DNA of 64,000 nt, taken from contig QWDQ01000057.1 in NCBI GenBank assembly GCA_003868215.1, positions 1 through 64,000 of the forward strand. The letters run 5' to 3'. The notes beneath the pieces are model-generated. The model saw only the letters and a list, made by a program, of their open reading frames with translations. It had not been told where the DNA came from and did no database searches. This document shows, piece after piece, positions 46,575 to 57,451 of the stretch (its first letter is position 1; every line of letters begins with the position of its first letter). This DNA comes from Pseudophaeomoniella oleicola. Its lineage: Eukaryota > Ascomycota > Eurotiomycetes > Phaeomoniellales > Phaeomoniellaceae. The position numbers were made by a program, and so were the translations under genes.

Positions 46575-48259
46575 ATGGGCAAGAATTTACTCGACGCCGC
46601 CGAAGGTAAGGCACCAATTGGGTTGATAGGTCTGATTGCATGGAAAGAGTCTGACTTGAACCCTCCTTTACAGTGGCAAAGCACAAGTCACCACAGAGCT
46701 GCTGGGTGATATTATATGGCAAGGTCTATGATGTAGGTCTACAGTGGCCATTACCAATCTGCCTGTGATCCTCTGACATTGCATGATAGGTGACGAATTT
46801 CTTATCCGAGCACCCTGGTGGCAGCTCGATTATACTGTCGTTGGCCGGAAAGGATGCAACAGAGGACTATGACCCAGTCCACCCTCCAGGGACATTGGAA
46901 GAGAATCTACCAGAGTCAGCATATCTCGGCGATATCGACCCGGAGACACTGCCCAAACCAGAAGCTGAGAAACCCGAAAACGCCCAGAATACTATGCCAT
47001 CAGATGCAACCAAATCAGTACAGAAGCCAGAGTCGCACCCGGAAGATCTTTGGCCAATATCAGCGCTACTGAACCTAGACGAGATTGAGGCCAGGGCTAC
47101 CCGCAAGATGTCAAGGAAAGGATGGGCTTATTACTACTCGGCTGCTGACGATCTGTTCTCGAAGCATTTCAATAACAAGGTCTATCGACAGATCCTTCTC
47201 AGGCCACGAGTGTTTATCAACTGCAAAGACTGCGACCTGACGACTACGTTCCTCGGTTACCCTATCGGCATCCCTATCTTCGTGTCACCTGCCGCAATGG
47301 CTCGTCTAGCTCATCCAGATGGTGAATACGGCATCGCGAAAGCGTGTTCACGATTCAACGCCATGCAAATGATCAGCAACAACGCGTCGATGACACCTGA
47401 ACAGATCGTCAAAGATGCCACCCCTGACCAGATCTTTGGCTGGCAACTTTACGTCCAGACAGAGGTCAAGAAATCCGAAGACATGCTCCGCCGCATCAAT
47501 GCCCTTGACTCGATCAAGTTCATCTGCTTAACACTCGACGCACCCGTTCCCGGAAAACGCGAAGACGACGAACGCAGCAAAAACATCGCCTCTGACCTTC
47601 CCAACGCCCAAGCTCTGGTCAAGGCAGCCGGGGGCCAAGATCTTCCCGGTGGCGGTGGTATCGGGCAATCTCTCTTCCTCGGCACCGACCCAACCTTGAC
47701 CTGGGACCAGACGCTACCCTGGCTCGCCTCCCGCACGTCCAAACCGATCATCCTGAAAGGCCTCCAAACGCACGAAGACGCCTACCTAGCCTACAAACAC
47801 CCCCTCGTGAAAGGCATCATCCTCTCCAACCACGGCGGCCGCGCCGCCGACACCGCCCCACCCGCCATCCACACGCTCCTCGAAATCCGCAAGTACTGCC
47901 CGGAAATCCTGCAACAGCCGAATGACTTTGAAATCCTCGTCGACGGCGGCATCAAGCGCGGCACCGACGTCATCAAAGCCCTCGCCCTCGGCGCCAAGGC
48001 CGTCGGCATCGGTCGACCCGCGCTCTTCGGCCTGGCCGCCGCCGGACCCGCTGGCGTCGAACGCACGCTCGAGATCCTGCGTGATGAGACGGCGACGGCG
48101 GCGAGGCTGTTGGGCGTGCACACGCTCGACGAGTTGTCGGCGAGACATGTTAATACGAGTGCGGTCGAGCGGGATTTGTATAATGGGCCGGCGGGGGAGG
48201 AGGTGGAGAGGCATAGGGATGGAGTTGTTAAGGGGTTGTGGGAGAAAGCTAAGCTGTGA
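46575..48259 (+). CDS. Flavocytochrome b2-type FMN dehydrogenase (L-lactate or other 2-hydroxyacid)
   Basis: This enzyme oxidises an L-2-hydroxyacid, typically L-lactate to pyruvate, passing electrons from FMN to a cytochrome b5 haem. Three exons (46575-46605, 46674-46732, 46790-48259) sum to 1560 nt (519 aa). The cytochrome b5 domain starts almost at residue 1 ([20 protein letters not shown]), with haem ligands His38 (EHPGG) and His61 (DPVHPPGT). The FMN barrel spans about 135-500: [61 protein letters not shown] with the FMN-binding Lys, LSNHGGRA with the catalytic His and Arg, then [20 protein letters not shown]. No mitochondrial presequence precedes the haem domain, unlike yeast Cyb2. The protein ends in AKL, a peroxisomal PTS1-like tripeptide. 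The 3' half is markedly GC-rich. Substrate is not decided by the sequence. Confidence 0.9.
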
Positions 48260-48606
48260 CACAGTGTGGCTTGCTCTCTTCCCCCGTGTTTCTCATCCGT
48301 CTCATCCGTGGGGTTCATGGTTCTCGTTTTATCTTATATAGAAGAGGGGTATGGTGTGTGTGCATGAGGTGGTATTAGACAAGAAGAAAAGAAGTCAATA
48401 TCTCAAATAATAAATCTATAAATTTTCAGATAAAGTAAAGGCACCTGATTCACCGGCCTATAAGTAAAAATTAATGAATCTGGTTCGCAAACGTTGTTTG
48501 TTTCTATCATGCCATATCATATCATATCATATCATATCCCACCCAACCCCATGCTGTCTCCTCCCTCTTCAGACCTCACACCCACTCACTCTCCGGGGTG
48601 TAGAAG
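48260..48606. other. Intergenic, convergent gene ends
   Basis: 347 bp between the FMN dehydrogenase (+) and the GST gene (-). It holds a (CATAT)n-like repeat at about 48513-48538 and AT-rich sequence around 48400-48480. No gene. Confidence 0.6.
48513..48538 (+). repeat. CATAT/ATCAT short tandem repeat
   Basis: About five CATAT units in tandem in a non-coding gap. Confidence 0.85.
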
Positions 48607-49506
48607 TCAAGGAATATGTTTCCCCGCCCTAATCGCCTTCGCCGCCTCACTTTGCGCCCTGTTCTCAGCATACCGCTGATACAACGGCAGATAATGCTCG
48701 CGGTCACTCAGCGTCTCACGCACAGCTTTCACGTCCTCGAGCGCCTTGACGTATTTATTCCAGCGCGCGTAGACCTCTCCCTCGTCTGCCGTGGGCCATT
48801 TGCCGTCGTTGTGTTTGAATTGGTCAAAAACCCAGAGGCGGATGAGCCAGGGTGCGATGATGAGGTCGGGCATGGAGATTTCGGGGCCGGACCAGAAGGG
48901 CCCGGACGGGTGGAGTTGTTCGGTGAATTTGCGGATGTTTTCGAAGAACTCTTCGCGGCCTTGGGACATGTCGGCGCCGTCGAATTGGAGCCAACGGTGG
49001 TAGCTGGGGACGAGGTTGCTGCCGATGAAGCCGATCCAGATGCGGGCTCGGGCTCGTTCGTAGGGGTCCGTGGGCATCAGGGGTCGACCGTATTTGGTGG
49101 GGTCGGAATAGACTTCGTCGAGGTATTCACAAATCACGTTGGATTCAATGAGCGGTTTGGTGCCGGAAGAGGTTGGGACTTCGAGGGTTGGGACTAGACC
49201 GCGGGGGTTGAGGCGTAAAAGGGAGTCTGGTTTGTGGTATGGGTTCACCTCGATGTATTGGAAGGGGATGTTCTTGGTGTGGAGGACAAGTAGCACCCGT
49301 TGGACGAAGCTGAGGAGGGTTGTGATTGTCAGCAGCGAACTCACGAGACATCCATAGTCTAGTCATCCTGCCAGCCAGATGACTTACGGGCAGAACCATC
49401 CTGAGTACAATTTCAACGGTTGCTCGGATTGATGTTGGGCGACAAATTTAGCCGCCTCGCCGGTTGCTTCTGGGTAGATGTCCGCGTCGGGATGGGAAGA
49501 AGGCAT
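48607..49506 (-). CDS. Omega-class glutathione S-transferase
   Basis: Glutathione-dependent thioltransferase or reductase. Two exons (49506-49388 and 49309-48607) joined over a 78-nt intron give 273 aa. The intron interrupts the active site: exon 1 ends in LKLYSGWFC and exon 2 supplies PFVQRVLLVLHTKN, together forming the omega-class Cys-Pro-Phe motif with catalytic Cys39. The thioredoxin-like domain continues with NPRGLVPTLEV and LIESNVICEYLDEVY (glutathione contact Glu-Ser). The all-helical C-terminal domain follows (RIWIGFIGSNLVPSYHR, MPDLIIAPWLIRLW). The cysteine motif excludes the Ser/Tyr GST classes. These enzymes reduce glutathione conjugates, mixed disulfides and some reductively dehalogenated substrates. 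No targeting signal is visible, so it is probably cytosolic. It is convergent with the FMN dehydrogenase gene. Confidence 0.92.
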
Positions 49507-49920
49507 GGTGATGTATGAGCACTACAGTTGTCTTTTACAGATACACAACAGCGATAGAGGAAAGGAAGAGACAGTGCAGAATTTGGCATGGAATGTAGAG
49601 ACATACGTCGTTTACTAAGAATCAATGGCGAAAGAAGAACAATCAATGACGCAAGTGGGGAAGACCGATAAGATCGGATGGATTTGTCCGAGAGAACTAT
49701 CAAGTCACGGTTCATTGTAAGAGAAGTTGCAGTATATTGTCAAGCTTTAGAAGACTATTGGTGTACCAGTGACAAGCATACGATAGGCTTCTAGCTAAAC
49801 CGCCTGTTCTATACACCTGTAAGGATGTGGACGTGTAAGCCACAAACATGAGTACATGAGTCGCAATGCCCGGCTTCCGATTTCAACACTTGCCCAGACA
49901 TCATCCTATCGAGAGATTCC
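49507..49920. other. Intergenic, about 0.4 kb
   Basis: Upstream of the GST gene and downstream of the transporter gene, both minus strand. A 100-codon frame overlaps the GST first exon and has no domain. Nothing else is seen. Confidence 0.5.
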
Positions 49921-51964
49921 CTACATGCTATATCTGAAGTAAGGGTTCTCCCAGTCCGTCAGGTCCTTCTCTCCCATCTCCTTGCCCAATCGCTCCTGCT
50001 CCTCCTTGGAAATGCCCTGCGCGGCAGCAAGACGGTCTCGGCGTCGGTTCTCGTACATATACCAAAACCTCCAGAGGAGGAGGAGAACGGCTTCGATCGC
50101 GAGAGAGGCACAGCATGCGACGGTTCCGGAGACGTATCGTGGGGCATCCTTGGTCTGGAACACCTGGGATCCAACCATATTGCCAACACAGTAACCAATG
50201 AAGGTCATCGAGGAGACGACCGTCTTTTTGGTGCCACCAGCGACGTTTGAGGGGACTGCAACCAGGTCAGAAAAGATTCGAGGTCAGCTAAAACAATAAG
50301 AAGACGTACTCAAAGTCCAGGCGAGGAAAATAGCGAAGGCGAAGACCACGGTCATCATGTACATTCCCCATTTCACCCACTTGTACTCGGGACTATCTGG
50401 CAGCAGTGACATGACAAGAAGACCAATGAACGGTATGATGCACGATATGATCATGATCCATATTCTCTGGTTCTGGTAGTATCGGGTGAACAGAGCGATC
50501 GCGAGGAAAAGAACGAAGCCGACAGCTAGCACCGTAAGTCCCGACTCACACTTTACGGACGGGGAACATACCATTTCTGGGAAGACCATAAAGGATGGTT
50601 TGCCATGAGTCAAACCCGAAGGACTCGTACATGATAGTACTAAAAGTCGTGATGCCACTGTAAACTAGTGTGAGTCCGGCTGCATACGACTTTAAGAGAA
50701 TGACCTACCCATTTGGAACATTGTTCAAGAAAGCATTGAGAAACGAGAACCACATCTGGGGGTCTTTGAATGCTTCAATAAACTGTGACCATGACCACTT
50801 TAAACCAGTAGTATCGTGCCCAGATTTGTTCCTTGCAACTCGAGTTATCCTGTTCGCGGTTAGCTTGATCGTAAAGATCAATGCGAGCTACTCACGCCAT
50901 ACGCTTTTCCTCCTTGCTCAGCCATCGTACCTCGCTCGGTGTACCGAGGAGGAAGAAACATGCACCAGAACCGGCAATGGTTAAGGCACCGAGGAAGAGT
51001 GAAATAGTGCGCCAAGGTGCCATTCCACCGACTGCACTGACATGCTTGGCAATACCGTATATCATCAATTGAAAGGCAACAGAGAATATGTATTCAGATG
51101 CTTGCCAAATGAGCGCACGATTTGCGTGTTCTTCGGTTCGATACCACAGGCCCGTAACGAAGAGAAAGCCGGGGGAAATGGCACATTCGAAGATACCTTG
51201 CAGAGCACGGAGGGCCATCAATTGAGGCCAAGTCTGAGCTGCACTGATGCAGATCACGCAGATTCCTGGGTTATATGAGAAGCCGCCTAAACAGAGGTTT
51301 CGGTTTCGGACGTACCCCAGCCGAGCATGTAGATGGAAAGGCAGCGGCCAATGTTGAATCGCTGCAACAGAAAGTTCGATGGGAACTCGCCGACCAGGTA
51401 GGTGAGATAGAAGCTTGTCCGATAGTCAATAACCACTACAGATCTCGATGCAGCCTTGGCTTACACTGTTGTCAACCATTGGTAGTCCTGGCCTTTCATT
51501 CCGGTGTCTTGTCTGAACCCAAACAGCTACGATGAAAGTCAGAAGACGTAACACAGCCGACGAAATCACGGTCACTTACGGCTTGAGTACTGATGGAGGT
51601 CTTGTCGGTCTGTTGGATCGCATAGCAATAGAACCTATGGAATCAGCAAGCACCCAGAACCTTGCAGCGATAGTCCTCACATCAACGGAATCAGATAGAA
51701 GTCAATCTTCCTCGTCAGCTTCTTGTACTGCTCCTCCGTGTACTCTGGAGGGAAGCCATCAGCTGCGTTCATTCAAGATCTAGGGGCCATTTCCCTACCT
51801 GACTCGTCAAGGATTTCGCCAATGTCCACGTCTGTCGTAGCCTCGACATCGGTCGTCGAGTATTCCTGCTTCTCGATAGACTTTTCTCCGGATAATGAAG
51901 GGGTGGACGGCCGTACATCCTGCTCGATCCCTGCTGGAGTAGTTTTATTGGTGGGTTCGGCCAT
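49921..51964 (-). CDS. MFS transporter, allantoate permease (ACS/Dal5) family
   Basis: Plasma-membrane proton-coupled carrier for organic anions such as allantoate, ureidosuccinate, vitamins or small peptides. Ten exons (51964-51799, 51744-51681, 51634-51580, 51526-51465, 51413-51316, 51265-50896, 50849-50709, 50657-50572, 50525-50310, 50255-49921) sum to 1593 nt (530 aa). Family features appear after joining: EYTEEQYKKLTRKIDFYLIP before helix 1, then FYCYAIQQTDKTSI, DYQWLTTVFYLTYLVGEFPS, NFLLQRF, ALRALQGIFECAISPGFL, LWYRTEEHANRALIWQ, the loop GTPSEVRWLSKEEKRMA, NVPNGGITTFSTIMYESFGF, and SNVAGGTKKTVVSSMTFIGY in helix 11. Twelve hydrophobic segments fit. The C-terminal tail is charged and soluble. 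The introns concentrate in the N-terminal half. The substrate cannot be read from the sequence. Confidence 0.93.
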
Positions 51965-53284
51965 GGTTGACGAGGCAAACACCGAGATTGATGAGATTGG
52001 CAGCAGCAACAAGTCTCAATCAATGGGCCTGACAGACGTTGTTATACAAAACTGTCGACGACGGACCCTTCAAAATACGATAGAAGCCATCTGATGCGAC
52101 ACTCAGACGCTTCACATTTCCTTGCCGCTTCTGCTTATCGGAAGAGGGTCTCTTGATAAAGAAGCGGCAAGCAGACACCTCGCGCGACAAGGGCGCATTG
52201 ATTCGCATGATACGCGCGGACTTTTGCGAATGGCTTATCAGTCCAGGTGTAGTAGAGACATGGAATTAGCAGCTGGGTGCCGGATCCATCAGGGCCAGGG
52301 CCACATCTTGAATCTAGCTGGAGGGATTCCGAGCTATCATCTTGCCTCAAAATGCAATAGCTCAGAACTCGATGGCTCAGGGACGGAAATGATAAGGACC
52401 GTCTGATCTGTTGAATATCAAGATTTAGAGCGGAGGGGCAACCAGATTGTCTCCTGTTTACCATAACACTTCGGGATCCATCCAAGTGGAGTAGAACCAT
52501 AACAACTATAGCTCTATCCAGAGGAGGTATAGCAGCTAGTGCAGGCAGGGGGAAGATGTGATAGGGGTACCCTTGCTTGCTCGGATTGACTGCAATGATT
52601 GGAAGCCGCCAGTTCAAGCCAGAAGCTCACCCATCGTAGGAGACAGATCTTCAGTGCAAGGTTAGAGAGACACCAGGTACGTAGAAGAAGCATGGGTATC
52701 GGCATATCCGTCCACACCGCCGAGCGGCGTCTGGGGAATCGTGGCTAACTTAGCACTAAAACACTCATGACAGACGCGAGCTAAGTTACCTTGATTTGGC
52801 AGCCCATTCATGCTTACAATAGTAGGCTGCAATTGAGCAGTCTTAAAGCAATGCGGGTTGCCTGGATCGAGATATTGTTGCGATGTACCATCAGATTTTG
52901 AATTTGGTAGCGTTACAGGCGTCTCTTAGCGACAATCAGAACAGATAACCCCATTCTCGTATCCAATATCCTCAAGATCGTTCGGAGCATGGAGAGATAT
53001 GAGAGATAACGTGTGAAATGACTATAATGAATACCGTGCCGAGGTGTCGTGTCTCTCTCGGTGTTTAGCCAAGGACAACGCCGCTATTCGTCGGAGAAAG
53101 CTCCGCGAGGAGATCACCGCTCAGTGAGCAGCTAATCAATTAATAGATGAAGGACCAATGCCTATCAGAAGAGAAGAAGAGGATGCAGCTGTGGTCGAGC
53201 GTTGAATATCGAATGGGAAGGTTGTTACGCTGGATCGACATTGGAATATGGTGCCAGTATTTAAATACTAAGTCATTTGATCCA
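51965..53284. other. Intergenic, about 1.3 kb
   Basis: Promoter region of the transporter gene and 3' flank of the hydrolase gene. A 160-codon frame at 52135-52617 (-) has low-complexity, non-natural composition and no domain. I see no gene. Confidence 0.5.
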
Positions 53285-53965
53285 TCACAACCCCAATGCA
53301 GTCGCTAAACCCTCGATGCCGTCAACCTCGTAGTAGTGAAAGGCCGCCTTCACCGGTGCTTTCTTCCTGTTGACAAAGACTTTATGCTTGATTGCCATAG
53401 CATCAGCCGTCTGGATGTCGTACTCCATACTCGCCGACACATGAAGCACATCCTCTGGCTTACAACCGAGCTTCTCGAACATATACTCGAACCCTGGCAT
53501 CCTTGGCTTATAACTCTGCATCTGCTCCGCGGTAAACACTGCGTGAAAGGGGGCGCCTAGTTTCTCGACGTTGGACATAATGATCTCGTTGGTCGTATTC
53601 GAGAGAATCACGAGCTTGTACTTGGTGGCCAGGCGGCGTAGACCATCGGGGACATCTGGCCAGGGACCCCAAGTAGGAACGGCCTGATAGAACCTCTCAG
53701 CCTCCTCCTGTTTAAACGTGACTCCGGTTGTTTGGCAAGTGCGTTTGATGGCGTTGACGAGAACCTCATCGTAGCGTTTGTAGGGGCCAAGGACCTCGTC
53801 GAATCGGTATCCGCTGAAGAGATGGACAAATTTCTCGAGCTCTTCACCCTGCAGACGATCCGAGTATATTTCGCGTGCCAGATTGCTCATATCACTGAAA
53901 TTGGTCAAAGTGCCATAGCAATCGAAGGTGATGTACTTGGGCTCGAAGTCGATCGTCTTTGCCAT
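53285..53965 (-). CDS. HAD-superfamily hydrolase, L-2-haloacid dehalogenase type
   Basis: A single exon encodes 226 aa; the ATG at 53965 is the first ATG in the frame. HAD motif I is FDCYGTLTN with the nucleophile Asp (about residue 14), motif II LSNTTNE, motif III the Lys in YKPRMPGFEY, and motif IV is the region VSASMEYDIQTADAM, where true haloacid dehalogenases have a similar Ser-x-x-x-x-Asp arrangement. The helical cap lies between motifs I and II (RYDEVLVNAIKRT, ERFYQAVPTWGPWPD). The family hydrolyses L-2-haloacids with inversion at C2, but many fungal members have unknown natural substrates. No targeting signal is visible. It is divergent from the FAD oxidoreductase gene (525 bp apart), which suggests joint regulation without proving it. 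Confidence 0.9.
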   Translation of the reverse strand: MAKTIDFEPKYITFDCYGTLTNFSDMSNLAREIYSDRLQGEELEKFVHLFSGYRFDEVLGPYKRYDEVLVNAIKRTCQTTGVTFKQEEAERFYQAVPTWGPWPDVPDGLRRLATKYKLVILSNTTNEIIMSNVEKLGAPFHAVFTAEQMQSYKPRMPGFEYMFEKLGCKPEDVLHVSASMEYDIQTADAMAIKHKVFVNRKKAPVKAAFHYYEVDGIEGLATALGL

Positions 53966-54489
53966 GTTGTCGGTGCTCCAAGTTCCACGAAAGGCGGGTG
54001 TAAGCGTGTTGGAAGTTGAGAAGATTCGAGATGACTGTGCAACATCAACAGAAGTGTAGCTTGATATAGCAATAGGCACTCCCGCTCAAACTAAGCAAGC
54101 CAAGATGTAGCCATCATCCGTCAACTTCGAAAAGCTTCGGATCTTGACTCATCTTGAAGGATATGCTTACAACGTACCTTACGTCTTCCGCCGAAAGGAA
54201 ACATGAGCGCCGATAGCGCTCTACAGATAAGCTTATCAATCTGACATGGCCAATATCAAGTGATGGAACTCATCCAAGGTACAGAATATCAGAGAGGCAT
54301 TGCCAGGAGATGCCCACCTCTCCCCCACTCTCTAGAAGACGATCCAGAAACACTGGACACAGTAAGAGTATGACTAGTATATTGCTACGACTTTGGCCCT
54401 GAAGAGTAAGACCACGTCCTTTCCTGTGACATTGTTGTATCTTCGTCACTGTCGTGGTCACTGTCAAGAAGAGTCTAAGTACCTGCAAA
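53966..54489. promoter_or_regulatory. Divergent promoter region, HAD hydrolase / FAD oxidoreductase
   Basis: 524 bp between the two start codons. No open frame with an ATG and no recognised binding motif. Confidence 0.45.
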
Positions 54490-56022
54490 ATGACTTCCGA
54501 CCATTTGCAATCAATCGGCTGTAGTTCTCTGCCATCCAACCGTCTCCCACCGAACCCAACAACCCCATTCTGGCGAACCAAGCTCCATGAACTGGACGAT
54601 CATCGTTCGACAGAAGAGCTCCCTGAATCATGCGATATCCTAATCATAGGCTCTGGCTTCTCAGGTGCCTCGTTGGCATATCATCTGGTCAAGGGTTATG
54701 GAGATGAACCGTTGCCGTCGATCCTCATGCTGGAAGCTAGACAAGCCTGCTCCGGGGCGACTGCGCGAAATGGTAGGCGAGATACCGAAGAAGCAGGTCA
54801 AATTTTCTCATCCATGAGGTAGGAGGCCATGTGAAGCCGAGTCCGTACATCACCTATCCCCATCTCGCCGAGTTATACGGTGCCGAAGCCGCACAAGAGA
54901 TTTCGGAATATGAACTCTCCCAAGTGCAGGCCGTCAAGGACCTTGTCGACGAAGAGCACATCGATTGCGATTTTCAACTTACCCGGGCCTGTGATGCCAT
55001 GCTCGACCAAGCTCATGCAGACGAAGTCACGGCGGCATTCGAGAAGACTCGAGCATCGGGTGCCAAGTGTGTCAAAACCGTCCACTACACCGGTCCCAGA
55101 GATGCAGAGCAGGTGAGTTACAAGCCCATACCCTCATCATCCTTCTGATCATCGCAAGATCTCTGGAGTCAAAGGCGCACTCTGTTGCTTCACCTTCCCT
55201 GCGGCCCATCTCTGGCCTTACAAACTGGTGATGCACTTGCTGTCCTTGGTCGTCGCGAAAGGGGTCAATCTACAAACAACGACTCCTGTCACCAGCGTAT
55301 CAGAAAAGCCTGGACTCGACCAGACTTGGTCAGTCGAGACTCCCCGAGGAACGGTCAAGGCTAAGAAAGTGATATTCGCGACCAATGGATATACCGGATA
55401 CATCGAACCTCGATATGCTAAGAGAATCATTCCCGTCCGCGGCATTTGCAGTCGAATTGCCTGTCCCGGTCGAGCGCCCCATTTACCCAACACTTACAGC
55501 GTCAGGTTTGGACCTGCATACTCCGACTACCTCATCCCGAGAGCAGACAGTAGCATTATCGTCGGAGGTGCAAAACAGTGTCTCCGGCCGGACCCGACCC
55601 TCTGGTACAATGTCGCAGATGACAGCGAAATCGTCGAGCCTGCGGGTAAGTATTTCGACGGCTACATGCAACGCGTATTCCGAGGCTGGGAGGATACTGG
55701 TGCATATACGGACATGGTATGGTCTGGAAGTATGAAAACCCCCCCGTTCCGAATGCATTTTGTTAGATATGCTGACGGCCCCTCTCTAGTCATGGGATTC
55801 ACGACAGACCTGATGGCTCACGTTGGAGAAGTGCCAGAAAAGCCTGGGCAGTTCATCATTGCTGGCTTCAATGGGCACGGGATGCCAGAAATCTTATCGA
55901 GCGCGAAAGGGCTCGCAACGATGGTGAAGGACGGCAAATCGTTTGAGGAGACTGGTCTGCCCAGGGTTATGAAGACCACGCTAGAACGGCTAAAGGATGA
56001 ACGGAATCGGATCTCTAGATAG
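54490..56022 (+). CDS. FAD-dependent oxidoreductase, DAO (amine/amino-acid oxidase) family
   Basis: Three exons (54490-54772, 54823-55112, 55159-56022) sum to 1437 nt (478 aa). The Rossmann FAD site is CDILIIGSGFSGASLAYHLV (about residues 48-67), followed by LEARQACSGATARNGGHVKP, in which the first intron falls within ARNGG, the typical DAO-family second FAD contact. Further matches are CCFTFPAAHLWPYKLV, VIFATNGYTGYI, IPVRGICSRIACPGR and the C-terminal FAD-binding segment GFNGHGMPEILSSAKGLATM. The pattern resembles fungal and bacterial gamma-glutamylputrescine oxidase-like enzymes, which oxidise amines or N-substituted amino acids to aldehyde or keto products with H2O2. The exact substrate is unknown. 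The C-terminus has no peroxisomal tripeptide. It is divergent from the HAD hydrolase gene. Confidence 0.92.
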
Positions 56023-56128
56023 CATGTCCTGCTGTGCTGGTAATAGACCAGTCGTTATGGCACGATCGAAATCCTTGTTCTGACTACCAGGTGTTCGCTT
56101 TGCTCCCGCCAGCGCACCATAAAACCTC

Positions 56129-56586
56129 TTACGAAATATCTAGATCCTCGTTGAATGCCTCTGCCATAGGCTCCCGACCCAAGAATTCAATCAGCGTCTG
56201 CATCTCGTCCTGACTACCACCCTTCTCGAGGACGCCTCGACGATACCTCCGGCCCTCTTTGTCGTTCGTGATGTCTTTCTTGAACCAGGTGTAGAATAAG
56301 TCGGTAGAGATAACTTGTGAGCTGTCGATCTGTTGTCAGTACCGGAACTATCTCTTCGCGTTATGCTGTGAGGGGGAACGTACTACAGGTAGGAGTAATA
56401 ACGGGCATGGTAGTCTGCCATCGTCAAGTGCTAGAAGATAGAATAGCCATGTCCCCAAGTATAGCCCTGACCAAGGACTTCGGGACCATCCAATAGATAG
56501 ATCTCCTTACGTAGCTTGTTATAAATGGTCGAGATATCTGCGTTCGACCAAGGTATAAGCGTTGTCGGATAACGGTTGATAAACAC
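56129..56586 (-). pseudogene. 3' fragment of an M3 metallopeptidase (thimet oligopeptidase/saccharolysin type) gene
   Basis: The C-terminal 130 or so residues of an M3 zinc oligopeptidase are recognisable: NADISTIYNKLRKEIYLLDG, PEVLGQGYTWGHG, YHARYYSYLYSQVISTDLFY, KEGRRYRRGVLEKGGSQDEM and FLGREPMAEAF, ending at a normal stop. A 62-nt intron at 56322-56383 (GTACGT...CTGAC...ACAG) is intact. The copy is broken by an in-frame TAG at 56431-56433 (at GYSIF-stop-HLTM) and has no upstream two-thirds: the HEFGH zinc site is absent from the region before it. The left edge may be an exon border, since TTCACTTTAG precedes GTG at 56586. It looks like a recent remnant of a truncated duplicate or of an eroding resident gene. 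Confidence 0.82.
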
Positions 56587-57085
56587 CTAAAGTGAAGGTG
56601 GAGTGGCAACCCATCTTGCTGTAACGCGTATCTCAACATCAGGCTTGAGCATTTCAATATCAAGAAAGGCTTACGAGGAGGACTTCACGCAAGCGACCTG
56701 AACATTTCAGCCACAGGCCGGTCGGCAAATTTTGTAATCGATCAATATGGCAGGTGGTTTACTGTCAAGAGATCTTGCCCTTGTTCACAATCTAGTTTGC
56801 AGCAAGAAGAGAGACCATCAAAATAGTACTACTTTCATCAGAGCAATCCTACCGATGATGATTTCATAGGATTCTATGTGAGGTATTCCCATTGATGCAC
56901 CGTTCACTTTCAGGAACGTAAAATCCGATCAGCACGGGAACAAAGCATTGCTCCTCCCTCCAGCTCCCAACCCTGATCAACACACTCCTTAGTGCCCGTA
57001 GATTCCACTGGAACCAAAGCATCCAAATCACAGGATATCTTGGACCATCTCATGTATGTCTCCTGTTCCAGACTTCCTCTATCCA
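56587..57085. other. Intergenic upstream of the M3 fragment
   Basis: No more M3 peptidase sequence is recognisable here in any frame. A 63-codon frame at 56910-57101 (-) overlaps the end of the next gene and may be an alternative last exon of it, but no convincing intron joins them. Confidence 0.45.
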
Positions 57086-57451
57086 TCACACTACCGGCCA
57101 AGTCATCGCAGGTGCATTCCTTTGCAACTCATCTTCTCCCATCATTCGTCTCCATATCCGCATATCCAGCTCGTCCACTATGGGTGGGATTGTGGTGTTA
57201 TGCATCGGCGCTCTCCTGGCCCTCCTAGATTCTGGTAGCCGAGCTTTGTATCTGTAGTACAGAAAGACAATGAGGAAGGAGAGGACGACTGCGCCAAGAG
57301 CGACTCCGAGAACGCCGCGGATGTCGAGCAGGACGGGGCTGTCTTCTTGGGTATTGGGGTCGGATGATGAACCTTCATCTCGATTCGAGAGGGTGTTGTG
57401 AAGGAGATTTAGAGGGTCCTCGGCGGTGAACGAGGTATGGAGGCCTCGCAT
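57086..57451 (-). CDS. Small single-pass membrane protein, function unknown
   Basis: An open frame of 121 codons with an ATG start. Residues about 48-70 form one strong hydrophobic helix (GVLGVALGAVVLSFLIVFLY), followed by a basic stop-transfer stretch (YRYKARLPESRRARR), which suggests an N-out, C-in single-pass topology. The N-terminal 45 residues are polar and acidic without a cleavable signal. I recognise no family. The C-terminus may differ: the frame of 56910-57101 continues with natural-looking sequence (ETYMRWSKISCDLDALVPVE), but the only joining GT...AG interval is 33 nt, too short for a usual intron. Confidence 0.4.
   Translation of the reverse strand: MRGLHTSFTAEDPLNLLHNTLSNRDEGSSSDPNTQEDSPVLLDIRGVLGVALGAVVLSFLIVFLYYRYKARLPESRRARRAPMHNTTIPPIVDELDMRIWRRMMGEDELQRNAPAMTWPVV

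Noticed and set aside
52135-52617. 160-codon frame between the transporter and hydrolase genes
   Set aside because: Unnatural composition, no motif and no conserved start.
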